The notes beneath the pieces are model-generated. The model searched no databases. It was not told the origin of the DNA and saw nothing but the letters and a program-made list of their open reading frames with translations. A program made the position numbers and the translations under genes. DNA of 51,392 bases from positions 1 through 51,392 of the forward strand of contig JACRDC010000095.1 of the NCBI GenBank assembly GCA_016218705.1, written 5' to 3'. The stretch's first letter is position 1. The number at the start of each line of letters is the position of its first letter. This DNA comes from Desulfarculus sp. Lineage in GTDB: Bacteria; Desulfobacterota; Desulfarculia; Desulfarculales; Desulfarculaceae. Below are positions 39,765 through 49,027 of this stretch, in pieces.

Positions 39765-41221
39765 GCCGACGAGGGGCCGCGCCCGGCGCCCAGGCCCGGC
39801 AGGCTTTTACGCAGCTTGCGCAGGGCCGGCAGCAGGGTGAACTGCTGGAAGTGGTGCCAGAGCTGGCGCGCGGAGACCTTTTCGAAGAGCAGGGCGTAAT
39901 AGGTGAAATGGGCCATGAACAACAGATCGAACAACAGGGGGACGCGGTGGCGGGTGAGCCGCACCAGGAGAGGGGCGGCTTTGGGGAAGGCCGCGAGCAG
40001 GAAATAGACCTTCTTGAGGTTTAGCCAGCGCTGTTTGTCGGGCAGGTTCAGGTACATTTCCGAGTGTAGGGTGAGCCCGAAATCCTTGGTATCGGGCAAA
40101 CAGGCCTTGACCAGCTCGTCCTCGGCCAGGGCGGTGCCGGGATAGGGCTGGTAAAAGGTGGTCCAAAGGTAGGTGGGGCGCAGGCGGCGGTAGAACTTGA
40201 GCTGCTCCAGGTGTCCGGGGATGGTGTCCCCCGGCAACCCGAAAAACTGCGACACGCAGAACTTGATGCCGTATTTACGCATCAGGTCGGCCACCCGGAT
40301 GACTTCCTGGTCCTTGACGTTCTTGCGGAAGACCTTGGTGCGCTTGTCCTGGTCCCCGGTCTCCACGGCCAGGATCATGGCGTCGGCCCCGCTCTCGGCC
40401 AGCAGGCGCATCTCCTCCTCGCTTATGGGCCCCCAGCGGTAGTTGGCCACGAACTTGAGCCCCACCCGCTCTTTGTACAGGCGCAGGAATTCCCGCAGCC
40501 AGCCGTTGCTGAACCACAGCACCTCGTCAATGAACATCAGATATTTGGGCCGGTAGCGCCGCACCTGGTGCTCCACCTCGGCCACGGCCCGCTCCGGCGA
40601 CATCTTGCGCAGATAGGAGCCGCCGTAATGCCGCTTGAGGAAGGCGTTGGTGCAGAAGGTGCAATGGTAGGGGCAGCCCCGGCCCAGGTTCAGGCGCAGG
40701 TAGGGGCTGTTCTTGAAGAAAGAGAATTTGTCGTAGAGGGAGCGGTCCAGGAAGGGCAGCGTCTCCAGGTCCGCCAGGGGTCCCAGGGGGTTCTTGCGGA
40801 TGCCCTGGGGGGTCTTCACCACCAGCGAGGCGATGTCGTCAAAGGGCAGCCCCTGGTCCAGGCGCTGGCAAAGCTCCAGGAGCGGCGCCTCGCCCTCGCC
40901 CAGGCAGAGGGCGTCCACCCCCGGCTGCTGGATCAGGCCGGGGTCCAGGATGGCGGCCACGTTGCCCAGGATCACCACGGCCCCGGTTTCCCTTTTTAGC
41001 AACGGCGCCAACTCCAGGGCCCAGGAGACCGAGGGCGAGAGCAGGGATAAGCCCACCACCTGGGGGGCGTAGGCCTTGAGTTGGTTCAGGTAGGCCTGCC
41101 GGTTGGTCTGGTCGTCGAAAAAGACCTCTACCTCATGGCCCTTTTGCTTAAGCACCGCCGCCATGGACATGAAGCCCATGTATTCAATCAGGACGTCTTG
41201 GCAAAATGCAACGCGCGCCAT
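39761..41221 (-). CDS. B12-binding-type radical SAM protein, first gene of the leftward operon
   Basis: The 486-residue protein has an N-terminal cobalamin-binding-like Rossmann domain (about 1-150; VGLSLLSPSVSWALELAP, AVVILGNVAAIL). The radical SAM domain has LGRGCPYHCTFCTN (Cys183, 187, 190), and a C-terminal region near 410-470 is hydrophobic and basic (HRVPLLFDLLFMAHFTYYAL). The latter suggests membrane association, as in hopanoid and lipid radical SAM enzymes. A GAGG lies upstream of the ATG. It is distinct from the radical SAM gene at 31858 (different motif residues), so the operon has two different enzymes of the class. Confidence 0.85.
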   Translation of the reverse strand: MARVAFCQDVLIEYMGFMSMAAVLKQKGHEVEVFFDDQTNRQAYLNQLKAYAPQVVGLSLLSPSVSWALELAPLLKRETGAVVILGNVAAILDPGLIQQPGVDALCLGEGEAPLLELCQRLDQGLPFDDIASLVVKTPQGIRKNPLGPLADLETLPFLDRSLYDKFSFFKNSPYLRLNLGRGCPYHCTFCTNAFLKRHYGGSYLRKMSPERAVAEVEHQVRRYRPKYLMFIDEVLWFSNGWLREFLRLYKERVGLKFVANYRWGPISEEEMRLLAESGADAMILAVETGDQDKRTKVFRKNVKDQEVIRVADLMRKYGIKFCVSQFFGLPGDTIPGHLEQLKFYRRLRPTYLWTTFYQPYPGTALAEDELVKACLPDTKDFGLTLHSEMYLNLPDKQRWLNLKKVYFLLAAFPKAAPLLVRLTRHRVPLLFDLLFMAHFTYYALLFEKVSARQLWHHFQQFTLLPALRKLRKSLPGLGAGRGPSSA

Positions 41222-41354
41222 CGTTCAACCTCGCATGATGCCCAACTATAGTTTTTTTTCACCCGCTACTATAGCAAATAATGCGGCCACGCCAATGGCG
41301 CCCTTCACTGCCCCCGCCCCGGCCTTGGGGCTCCCCCGCCCAGGGCCGTTGTAC

Positions 41355-41383
41355 TTGACTTGGTGGCCCCCGGAGGGTAGTTT
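41355..41383 (+). promoter_or_regulatory. Candidate sigma-70 promoter of the rightward glycan operon
   Basis: TTGACT (41355-41360) and TAGTTT (41378-41383) are separated by 17 bp, about 125 nt before the ATG at 41515. The divergent 293-nt gap (41222-41514) otherwise holds a palindromic ACTATAGT at about 41246 and an ACTATAG at about 41268, beside the start of the leftward operon. These could be operator or -10 elements for that side. Confidence 0.4.
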
Positions 41384-41514
41384 TCCAAAAGCCATGGGCA
41401 AAACCATCCAGCATTTAAGAGGTTAGAAGCAGTGATCCACAGGGTGCCGCAAGGCCCGCCTGATGGGCCACGGCCAGGGGGCACCAACCAAGGCCCGCCA
41501 ATGATGGAGATTCC

Positions 41515-43947
41515 ATGAGGGCAAGCAACGGCTGCTCCCCGAGCCCGGCGGGGCCTGTCTCCCACGGTCTCCCCTCCGGCCAGGAGGGCCTGCCCAACGC
41601 CGCCCGGGAAAGCGGCCCGGACCGCCCGGGGCAGGCCATCAACGCCAGCGAGGCCGCCCGGGCGGCGTTGCTTATCCTGGGGCTGACGGTCCTGTCCTAC
41701 GGCCCCTACGTGCCCTTTGCCCGCTTTTTCTGGGATGAGTGGAACATCCTGCCCCTGGGCCTGGAGGGCGGGGCCTGGGGCATGGCCAAGGGGTTTTTCA
41801 GCCACCGCGCCCTTGTCCACAGCGTGCAAGCCTTGGGCTACGGCCTGTTCGGCCCCCACCCCGTGGTCTGGCAGGTGGCCTGTCTGGCCATTCGCGCCCT
41901 GGCGGCCCTGGCCGGCTGGTGCTTGGTCCGCCACCTGTTCCCCCGCCGCCGCGACGCGGCCCTGGGCGTGGCGGCCATCATGGCGGTCTTCCCAGGTTAC
42001 GCCCACACCACCATGGGCCTGTTCGCCTTCATCACCTACTCCTCCCTGGCCGCGGCCACCCTCTCCCACCTGCTCACCGTGCGTGCCTACACCTGCCAAG
42101 GCACGGCGGCCAGGGCCGGCTGTTTCCTGGGAGCGCTGTTGCTGGCCATGGTGGTGACCATTGGCTACGAGGCCTTCTGGGGCCTGGAGCTGTTCCGGCC
42201 CCTGCTGATCTTTCTGGTGGTGTCCAGGCAGGAGCCGCGACGCCCCTTATGGCCCCGGGCCTGGCGGACGTTCAAGGGCTGGCTGCCCTACCTGGCCGTT
42301 ACCGTGCCCTATCTGTATTGGCGCGTATTCGTCTTCAAGTCGGCCAAGACCTTCGTCAACCCCGCCGACCACTTGGGCGGCCCCGGCGCCTGGGCACTCA
42401 AGGCCGCGGGAAAGACCCTGGAACGCCTGTACATGGCCCTGGTCAACGCCATTGACCTGAGCTGGACCCAGGCGTTTTTGGACCTGGCCACGCGTAGCGA
42501 CGCCCCGGCGCTGCTGACCGGCCTGGCCCTGGGCCTGGTGGGCGCGGGCTTCATGGCCTTGCTCATAGGCCGGGCGCGGCCACGCCCCGCCGGGCCGGCC
42601 GAGCCCAGCTTGACCGCGCGGGGAATGTTGGGCATAGGCGTGTTCACCGCCCTGCTGGCCACCCCCTTGGCCGGCCTGCTCAACGACTCCACCAACCTAC
42701 CTAAAGCCATGGGCCTGGCGGCGGCCCTCGGGGGCCTGCTGGCCCTGACCTTGCTGGCCGCCCGCGCGGAGGGCCAGGCCAATGTCCGGCAGGCCTTTGT
42801 GGGGGTGGGCGCCGGGCTGGGGGCCACCCTGGGCCTGATCCTCCCCTACCGCTATTCCGGACTGAACCCCAAGTTTTTGCTCCCCTTCGCCGCCGCCTGC
42901 CTGGCTGTGTCGGCGGGTTGCGTTTTCCTGTACCGCCGTTTGTCGGCCCACCCCCGGCCCCTGGGGCACACGGCGGTGGCCGAGGTTGAAAAACGCCGGG
43001 AATACCAGATCTTGGGGCTGGGGGGCCTGGCCCTGATAATCGTGGCCTTCAGCGTCCCGGTCCTGGCCGGCAGCCCGGGCACCATCGGCGGTGAGAGCCG
43101 TTTCTATCCCACCGCGTTCCTGGGTATCGCCCTGCTGCTGTCGGCCTTGCTCTTCGGCCTGGCCCCCCGGCGGGCGGCCCTGGCCATGCTGGGGGTGCTG
43201 GTGGTGCTGGGCATCGCCACCAACCATCTCAACGGGGCCTACTTCAAGACGGCAGGCCGCCAGGTGGACGACCTGGCCTGGCAGCTTTTCTGGCGGGTGC
43301 CCGGCCTGCCCGCCCAGGGCGTGGCCGCCATAAAGACCACCAGGCACGAACGCCTGACCGTGGACAGCCATGTTAGCGGGTTCCTGGCGGGCCTGTACGG
43401 GCGCTACGACCTGGGCGGGGTGCTGGTCAGGACCAAGAAGGGCGACGCGCGCGTGCGGGCGATATTGGAGGGCCAGCGCTACCAGGCCAATTTCAAGGGC
43501 TTGTTCCTGGAGGCGGCCAACCCGCTGGTCCTGTGGGGACCCTCGCCGGGACGCTGCCTGTGGGTAATTGACCGGGACTCCCCCCTGACCGCCCAGGACG
43601 ACCGCCAGCTCTTTCTGCTGAAGGAGGTGGCCAACTCCGGCCTGATTCAAAAGGAGGCCCTTGGCTCCCCTCCGCCGGCCCTGTTCGGTCCCGAGCCTGG
43701 GCATGACTGCTGGTGCTACTACTACCAAAAGGCCGAGCTGGCCAGGCAATTCCAAGACTGGCCCGCCATCGTCAAGCTGTGGGAAGAGGTACGGCGGCGG
43801 GGGCTCAAGCCCGTGGACCAGCGGGAATGGTCGGCCTTTGCCCAGGGACTGGGGCAGGCGGGGCGGCGGGAAGAGGCCCAGGCCCTGACCCAGGCCATGG
43901 CCCAGGCCGTGCCAGGGGCACCAGATAAATCCCTGGACGCCAACTAA
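41515..43947 (+). CDS. Large multi-pass membrane protein, GT-C-like
   Basis: The 810-residue protein has a Ser/Gly/Pro-rich cytoplasmic start, then about 12 transmembrane helices (about 48-600). The first periplasmic loop carries YVPFARFFWDEWNILPLG, an acidic Asp-Glu pair as in GT-C glycosyltransferases and related uncharacterised O-antigen proteins. The C-terminal ~210 residues are soluble, ending in a helical, TPR-like stretch (LARQFQDWPAIVKLWEEVRR). The ATG has GGAG 6 nt upstream. It heads the rightward operon of sugar-modifying genes. Family assignment is by topology and acidic motif only. Confidence 0.72.
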   Translation: MRASNGCSPSPAGPVSHGLPSGQEGLPNAARESGPDRPGQAINASEAARAALLILGLTVLSYGPYVPFARFFWDEWNILPLGLEGGAWGMAKGFFSHRALVHSVQALGYGLFGPHPVVWQVACLAIRALAALAGWCLVRHLFPRRRDAALGVAAIMAVFPGYAHTTMGLFAFITYSSLAAATLSHLLTVRAYTCQGTAARAGCFLGALLLAMVVTIGYEAFWGLELFRPLLIFLVVSRQEPRRPLWPRAWRTFKGWLPYLAVTVPYLYWRVFVFKSAKTFVNPADHLGGPGAWALKAAGKTLERLYMALVNAIDLSWTQAFLDLATRSDAPALLTGLALGLVGAGFMALLIGRARPRPAGPAEPSLTARGMLGIGVFTALLATPLAGLLNDSTNLPKAMGLAAALGGLLALTLLAARAEGQANVRQAFVGVGAGLGATLGLILPYRYSGLNPKFLLPFAAACLAVSAGCVFLYRRLSAHPRPLGHTAVAEVEKRREYQILGLGGLALIIVAFSVPVLAGSPGTIGGESRFYPTAFLGIALLLSALLFGLAPRRAALAMLGVLVVLGIATNHLNGAYFKTAGRQVDDLAWQLFWRVPGLPAQGVAAIKTTRHERLTVDSHVSGFLAGLYGRYDLGGVLVRTKKGDARVRAILEGQRYQANFKGLFLEAANPLVLWGPSPGRCLWVIDRDSPLTAQDDRQLFLLKEVANSGLIQKEALGSPPPALFGPEPGHDCWCYYYQKAELARQFQDWPAIVKLWEEVRRRGLKPVDQREWSAFAQGLGQAGRREEAQALTQAMAQAVPGAPDKSLDAN

Positions 43948-44096
43948 CCCACCGAGTCGAAGCACTTGCTTGGCCATGATAAACTGTGGGCCGAGGGTGG
44001 GCAGGCCCTGACAGCCAAGGCTTGACGCCCCCGGGCAGGCGTTGTAGGCTGCCCGAGATTTGTAAAAATCCGTGCCAACTATTCACGACCCGCGGG

Positions 44097-45104
44097 ATGG
44101 CCATGCTCAAAATAGGCTTAATCGGCTATGGTTACTGGGGGCCCAACGTGGCCCGCAACTTCCAGGCCCTCAAGGAGACCCAGGTCGCGCTGATCTGCGA
44201 CCAGGACCCCAGGCGCCTGCGCCTGGCCGGCGAAAACCTGCCCCAGGCCCGGCTCACCCAGGACCCCCGCGAGGTCTTCGGCTCCGACGTGGACATCGTG
44301 GCCGTCATCACGCCGGTCTTCACCCACTACGAGCTGGCCAGCCAGGCCCTCAAGGCCGGCAAGCACGTGTTCCTGGAAAAGCCCTTTACCAGCACCAGCG
44401 CCCAGGCCAAGCGCCTTTTGGACCTGGCGGCGGCCAGGGACTTAAGGATCATGGTGGACCACACCTTCCTCTACACGCCAGCGGTGCAGAAGATTAAGAG
44501 TTTCGTGGACCAGGACCAGTTGGGCCGCATCTATTACTATGACTCCACCCGGGTCAACCTGGGTCTGTTCCAGCCCGACGTCAACGTCATCTGGGACCTG
44601 GCCCCCCACGACTTCTCCATCCTGGACTACGTGATAACGGAAAAGCCCCTGGCCCTGGTGGCCCACGGCCAGGACTTCTTCGGCCAGAACCTGGAGCGGG
44701 TGGCCTACGTCACGGTCTACCTGGAGAACGACCTTATCGCCCACTTCAACTTCAACTGGCTCTCGCCGGTAAAGGTGCGCACCACCCTCATCGGCGGCGA
44801 CAAGAAGATGCTGGTCTGGAACGACCTGGAGGTGGACGAGAAGATACGGGTCTACGACAAGGGCGTCAGCGTGGACACCCGCGAGGGGCAGTACAACCTG
44901 CTGGTGGAATACCGCGCCGGCGACATGTGGGCGCCGCGCCTGGAGCACCGGGAGGCCCTGCGGGCTGGGGCCGACCATTTCGTGCGGGGCATCCTGCAGG
45001 GCACGCCCATCGTCAGCGACGGCCAGGCCGGCCTGCGCGTGGTGCGCATGCTGGAGGCCTGCAACCAGTCCCTGCGCAAGGGCGGCAAGCTCATAAAACT
45101 CTAG
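44097..45104 (+). CDS. Gfo/Idh/MocA-family sugar oxidoreductase (WlbA/WbpB-like)
   Basis: The 335-residue NAD-dependent oxidoreductase has the Rossmann start KIGLIGYGYWGPNVARNF, then AVITPVFTHYELASQALKAG, KHVFLEKPFTS (catalytic Lys of EKP) and VDHTFLYTPAVQKI. WlbA/WbpB-type enzymes oxidise the 3-hydroxyl of UDP-GlcNAc-uronate, preparing it for amination. The open frame begins at 43986, but ATG 44097 matches the family start. It is followed by an acetyltransferase and a DegT aminotransferase, the same trio (oxidoreductase, N-acetyltransferase, aminotransferase) used for 2,3-diacetamido sugars. Confidence 0.9.
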   Translation: MAMLKIGLIGYGYWGPNVARNFQALKETQVALICDQDPRRLRLAGENLPQARLTQDPREVFGSDVDIVAVITPVFTHYELASQALKAGKHVFLEKPFTSTSAQAKRLLDLAAARDLRIMVDHTFLYTPAVQKIKSFVDQDQLGRIYYYDSTRVNLGLFQPDVNVIWDLAPHDFSILDYVITEKPLALVAHGQDFFGQNLERVAYVTVYLENDLIAHFNFNWLSPVKVRTTLIGGDKKMLVWNDLEVDEKIRVYDKGVSVDTREGQYNLLVEYRAGDMWAPRLEHREALRAGADHFVRGILQGTPIVSDGQAGLRVVRMLEACNQSLRKGGKLIKL

Positions 45105-45154
45105 CACCCTCCCGCCGCCCCGGCTTGGCGGGGCCGGCCGCCGGAAAGGCCAGC

Positions 45155-45667
45155 ATGTCCCCCATGGACCAGGATTACCAGGCCATCGCCCCCGACGTGG
45201 TGCTGGGCGCCGGCGTCAAGCTGGCCCGCTTCGTCAACCTCTACGGCTGCCAGGTGGGCGAATACAGCAAGATCGGCGCCTTCGTGGAGATACAGAAGAA
45301 CGCCAGCGTGGGCAAGCGCTGCAAGATATCCTCCCACACCTTCATCTGCGAGGGCGTGCACATCGGCGACGGCTGCTTCATCGGCCACGGCGTGATGTTC
45401 ATCAACGACAACCAGCCGCGGGCCGTCAACGCCAAAGGCGATCTGGAGTCCGAGGAGGACTGGATGGGCCGTTTTCGCATCACCCGGGTGGAGGACGGCG
45501 CGGCCATCGGCAGCAACGCCACCATCCTGGGCGGGGTGACCATCGGCGCCAGCGCGCTCATCGGCGCCGGCAGCGTGGTGACCAGGAACGTGCCCCCGGG
45601 CCAGGTCTGGGCCGGCAACCCGGCCCGCTTCATCCGCCAGCGCGCAGACGAGGACACCGCCTCATGA
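45155..45667 (+). CDS. Left-handed beta-helix N-acetyltransferase (WlbB/WbpD-like)
   Basis: The 170-residue hexapeptide-repeat protein has repeats such as IAPDVVLGAGVKLARFVNLY, CQVGEYSKIGAFVEIQKNAS and VTIGASALIGAGSVVTRNVP, and the catalytic-type segment GHGVMFINDNQPRAVN. Trimers of this class acetylate the amino group of UDP-sugars. ATG 45155 has GGAAAGG upstream; the longer frame from 44927 overlaps the oxidoreductase and is rejected. The stop overlaps the aminotransferase start (ATGA). Confidence 0.9.
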   Translation: MSPMDQDYQAIAPDVVLGAGVKLARFVNLYGCQVGEYSKIGAFVEIQKNASVGKRCKISSHTFICEGVHIGDGCFIGHGVMFINDNQPRAVNAKGDLESEEDWMGRFRITRVEDGAAIGSNATILGGVTIGASALIGAGSVVTRNVPPGQVWAGNPARFIRQRADEDTAS

Positions 45668-46767
45668 ACATCCCCTTCGTGGACCTCAAGACCCAGTACC
45701 ACGCCCTGAAGCCCGAGATTGACCAGGCCCTCCTGCGGGTGCTGGAGAGTTCGGCCTTCTCGGCCGGCCCCTTCGTGGCCTCCTTCGAGAAAGCCTTCGC
45801 CCAGGCCCAGGGCGTGGACAGGTGCCTGGCGGTCAGCTCGGGCACGGCGGCCCTGCACCTGGTGGGCATGGCCCTGGGTCTGAAGCCCGGCGACGAGGTC
45901 ATCATGCCCAGCAACACCTTCTTCGCCACCGCCGAGGGCGTGAGCCTCACCGGGGCCAAGCCGGTGTTCGTGGATTGCGACCCCCTGTACTACAACCTGG
46001 ACCCCGGCAAGCTGGAGCGGGCCTTGACCCCGGCCAGCAAGGCCGTGTTCGCCGTGCACCTCTACGGCCAGCCCGCCCCCCTGGGGCCCATCCTGGACTT
46101 CTGCCAGAAAAAGGGCCTGCCCCTGGTGGAGGACTGCGCCCAGGCCCACCTGGCCACCTACCAGGGCCGGCCGGTGGGCAGCTTCGGCGTGGCGGGCTGC
46201 TTCAGCTTCTACCCCGGCAAGAACCTGGGGGCCTACGGCGAGGGCGGGGCGGTGGTCACCGGCGACGCCGGGCTGCACGCCAAGATGGCCGCCCTGGGCA
46301 ATCACGGCAGCCGCGAGCGCTACGTGCACCAGTACGTGGGGCACAACTACCGCATGGACGGTTTCCAGGGCGCCATACTGGAGGTGAAGCTCAAGTACCT
46401 GGAGGCCTGGACCCAGGCCCGCCGCCGGGCCGCCGGCCTCTACCGACAGCACCTGGCCGGGGTGCCCCAGGTGGTCCTGCCCAGCGAGGCCCCCGGCGCG
46501 CGCCACGTGTACCACCTCTTCGTGGTGCGCGCCCCCCGGCGCGACGAGCTCAAGAAATACCTGGAGGAGCGCGGCGTGGGCGTGGGCATCCACTACCCCA
46601 TCCCCTGCCATAAGCAGGCCGCCTACGCCCAGGGCGGGCACGCCCGCGGCGATCTGCCGGTGTGCGAGGCCTACGCCTCCGAGATACTCTCCCTGCCCAT
46701 GTTCGCCGAGATCAGCGAGGAGCAGATTGCCCACGTGGCGCGGCTCATCGGAGAATTTTATGCCTAA
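45664..46767 (+). CDS. DegT/DnrJ/EryC1-family sugar aminotransferase (WlbC/WbpE-like)
   Basis: The 367-residue PLP enzyme has the N-terminal motif FVDLKTQYHALKPEID, SSGTAALHLVGMALGL, PLVEDCAQAHLATYQG and the PLP Lys186 in CFSFYPGKNLGAYGEGGAVV. It would transfer an amino group from glutamate to a 3-keto UDP-sugar made by the neighbouring oxidoreductase, before acetylation by the beta-helix enzyme. It overlaps both neighbours by a few nucleotides, indicating coupled translation. Confidence 0.93.
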   Translation: MNIPFVDLKTQYHALKPEIDQALLRVLESSAFSAGPFVASFEKAFAQAQGVDRCLAVSSGTAALHLVGMALGLKPGDEVIMPSNTFFATAEGVSLTGAKPVFVDCDPLYYNLDPGKLERALTPASKAVFAVHLYGQPAPLGPILDFCQKKGLPLVEDCAQAHLATYQGRPVGSFGVAGCFSFYPGKNLGAYGEGGAVVTGDAGLHAKMAALGNHGSRERYVHQYVGHNYRMDGFQGAILEVKLKYLEAWTQARRRAAGLYRQHLAGVPQVVLPSEAPGARHVYHLFVVRAPRRDELKKYLEERGVGVGIHYPIPCHKQAAYAQGGHARGDLPVCEAYASEILSLPMFAEISEEQIAHVARLIGEFYA

Positions 46768-47743
46768 CGAAATCGCGGGCAGCCGCGTCCTCATCACCGG
46801 CGGGGCCGGCTTCATCGGCTCGCACATCGCCGACCAGCTCTTGGCCGCCGGGGCCGCCGAGGTGGTGCTGTTGGACAACATGCTGCGCGGCAGCCTGCGC
46901 AACATAGAAAGCGCCCTGGCCACGGGCAAGGCTCGCCTGGTTCAGGGCACCATCGAGGACCAGGCCCTGGTGGACGGGCTCACGGCCGGCATGGACTACT
47001 GCTTCCACATGGCGGCCCTGCGCATCACTCGCTGCGCCGAGTTTCCCCGCGAGGCCCTGAACGTGATGTACGGGGGCACCTTCAACGTCCTGGAATCCTG
47101 CGTCAAGCACCAGGTCAAGAGGCTGGTGGCGGCCTCCAGCGCCTCGGTGCTGGGCACCGCCGACGTCTTCCCCACCCCCGAGAGCCACCACCCCTACAAC
47201 AACCACACCCTCTACGGGGCGGCCAAGGCGGCCAACGAGCTGATGCTGCGCTCCTTCCACGACATGTTCGGGCTGAACTACGTGGCCATGCGCTTCTTCA
47301 ACGTCTACGGCCCGCGCATGGACACCCACGGCAAGTACACCGAGGTGATGATCCGCTGGTACCGCCTCATCAAGGAGGGAAAACCGCCCCTGATCTTCGG
47401 GGCCGGCGACCAGACCATGGACTTCGTGCACGTGGCCGACGTGGCCCGCTCTTGTGTGCTGGGCCTCAAGGCCGATGCCAGCGACGAGGTCTTCAACGTG
47501 GCCCGGGGCGAGGAGACTTCGCTCAAGGATCTGTGCCAGGCCATGCTGGCGGCCATGGGCTCGGGCCTGCAACCCCAGCACGTGCCCCTGCCCGCCGAGC
47601 GCCAGAAGGTGGAGGTGGCCCGGCGCCTGGCCGATGTCTCCAAGGCCGGGCGGCTGTTGGGGTTCAGCGCGGCCCTGGGCCTCACCGAGGGCCTGCGTGA
47701 CCTGGTGGCCTGGCTGGAGACCCAGCCCTTGGACATGCAGTGA
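46760..47743 (+). CDS. NAD-dependent sugar epimerase/dehydratase
   Basis: The 327-residue extended-SDR protein has the nucleotide motif VLITGGAGFIGSHIADQL, a catalytic Tyr-x-x-x-Lys in HTLYGAAKAANELML, the Ser region ASSASVLGTADVF, and the sugar-binding FFNVYGPRMDTHGKY. It acts on a nucleotide sugar as a C4-epimerase or dehydratase; the exact reaction cannot be fixed. ATG 46760 overlaps the aminotransferase stop by 8 nt, with GGAGA upstream. Confidence 0.92.
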   Translation: MPNEIAGSRVLITGGAGFIGSHIADQLLAAGAAEVVLLDNMLRGSLRNIESALATGKARLVQGTIEDQALVDGLTAGMDYCFHMAALRITRCAEFPREALNVMYGGTFNVLESCVKHQVKRLVAASSASVLGTADVFPTPESHHPYNNHTLYGAAKAANELMLRSFHDMFGLNYVAMRFFNVYGPRMDTHGKYTEVMIRWYRLIKEGKPPLIFGAGDQTMDFVHVADVARSCVLGLKADASDEVFNVARGEETSLKDLCQAMLAAMGSGLQPQHVPLPAERQKVEVARRLADVSKAGRLLGFSAALGLTEGLRDLVAWLETQPLDMQ

Positions 47744-47755
47744 GGCGGGCCTGAC

Positions 47756-49000
47756 ATGATACCCATCGCCAAGCCCAGCGTGGGCCCCGAGGAGAGCCGG
47801 GCCGTGGCCGAGGTGCTGGCCTCGGGCTGGCTGACCCAGGGGCCACGGGTCAAGAGCTTCGAGGAGAACTTCGCGGCCTTCTGCGGGGCGCCTAACGCCT
47901 GCGCGGTGAGCAGTTGCACCACCGCCCTGCACCTGGCGCTCCTGGCCGTGGGCACGCGGCCGGGCAACGTGGTGCTCACGGTCAGCCACTCCTTCATCGC
48001 CACGGCCAACGCGGTGCGTTACTGCGGGGCCGAGCCGGCCTTCGTGGACATTGACCTGGCCACCTACAACCTCTCGCCCCAGGCCCTGGCGGAGTTCTTG
48101 GCCCGCGAGTGCGAGCAGCGGGCGGACGGCCTGTACCTCAAGCGGGTGGAGGCCCTGGCCCGGGGCCAGTCGCCCCTGTGCCAACTCGACCCCGCCGACC
48201 CCCAGCGGGGCCGGGTGGCGGCGGTCATGACCGTGCACCAGATGGGCATGCCCTGCGATCTCGCGGCCATCCTGGCCCTGTGCCAGGCCCACGGCCTGCC
48301 CCTGGTGGAGGACGCGGCCTGCGCCGTGGGCAGCCAGTACTCCCCCGACGATGGCGCCACCTGGCAGATGATCGGCCAACCCCACGGCGACCTGGCCTGC
48401 TTCTCCTTCCACCCCCGCAAGATACTCACCACCGGCGATGGCGGCATGCTAACCTATGGCAGCCAGGAGTACGACCAGGGCCTGCGCCTTCTGCGCCAGC
48501 ATGGCATGAGCGTGCCCGACACCGTGCGCTCGGCGGCCCGGCAGGTGGTGATGGAGTCCTACGTCACCACGGGCTACAATTACCGCCTGAGCGATTTGCA
48601 GGCCGCCGTGGGCCTGGAGCAGTTGGCCAAGCTGCCCGATTTTTTGCGGGCGCGGCGCCGGGTGGACGGCTGGTACCGTGAGCTTTTGTCAGACCTGGAT
48701 TGGCTTAAGCTGCCGGAGGTGCCGGCCTATGCCCGGCCCAATTGGCAGAGCTACCCGGCGCGGCTGGGTGCCACCGCCCCTTGCGGGCAGATGGAGCTGA
48801 TGCAGCGCCTGCTGGACCTGGGCGTCGCCACGCGGCCGGGCATCATGAACGCCCACCAGGAGCCGCCCTACCAGGGGCATCCCTTCCCCCTGCCGGCCAG
48901 CGAGGAGGCCCGCGCCCAGGTGCTGCTCTTGCCCATGTACCAGGATTTGAGCCGGGAGCAGGTGGAGACCGTGGCCCAGGCGCTCGGGAGCCTGGCCTGA
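47756..49000 (+). CDS. Second DegT/DnrJ/EryC1-family sugar aminotransferase
   Basis: The 414-residue enzyme differs clearly from the one at 45664. It has IPIAKPSVGPEESRAVAEVL, GWLTQGPRVKSFEENFAAF, VSSCTTALHLALLAVG, and the PLP Lys222 in CFSFHPRKILTTGDGGMLT. The G-D-G-G ending and the longer insertion (about 115-150) resemble PseC/PerA-like C4-aminotransferases. It probably aminates the 4-keto product of the epimerase/dehydratase next door. It begins 12 nt after the epimerase. Confidence 0.92.
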   Translation: MIPIAKPSVGPEESRAVAEVLASGWLTQGPRVKSFEENFAAFCGAPNACAVSSCTTALHLALLAVGTRPGNVVLTVSHSFIATANAVRYCGAEPAFVDIDLATYNLSPQALAEFLARECEQRADGLYLKRVEALARGQSPLCQLDPADPQRGRVAAVMTVHQMGMPCDLAAILALCQAHGLPLVEDAACAVGSQYSPDDGATWQMIGQPHGDLACFSFHPRKILTTGDGGMLTYGSQEYDQGLRLLRQHGMSVPDTVRSAARQVVMESYVTTGYNYRLSDLQAAVGLEQLAKLPDFLRARRRVDGWYRELLSDLDWLKLPEVPAYARPNWQSYPARLGATAPCGQMELMQRLLDLGVATRPGIMNAHQEPPYQGHPFPLPASEEARAQVLLLPMYQDLSREQVETVAQALGSLA

Positions 49001-49027
49001 CCCAGCACCAGGAAGAGGACCCCGCCC

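Noticed and set aside
45241..48412. Two minus-strand open frames of about 555-562 codons
   Set aside because: They oppose the aminotransferase and epimerase genes, which are certain. Long antisense frames are common at this base composition.
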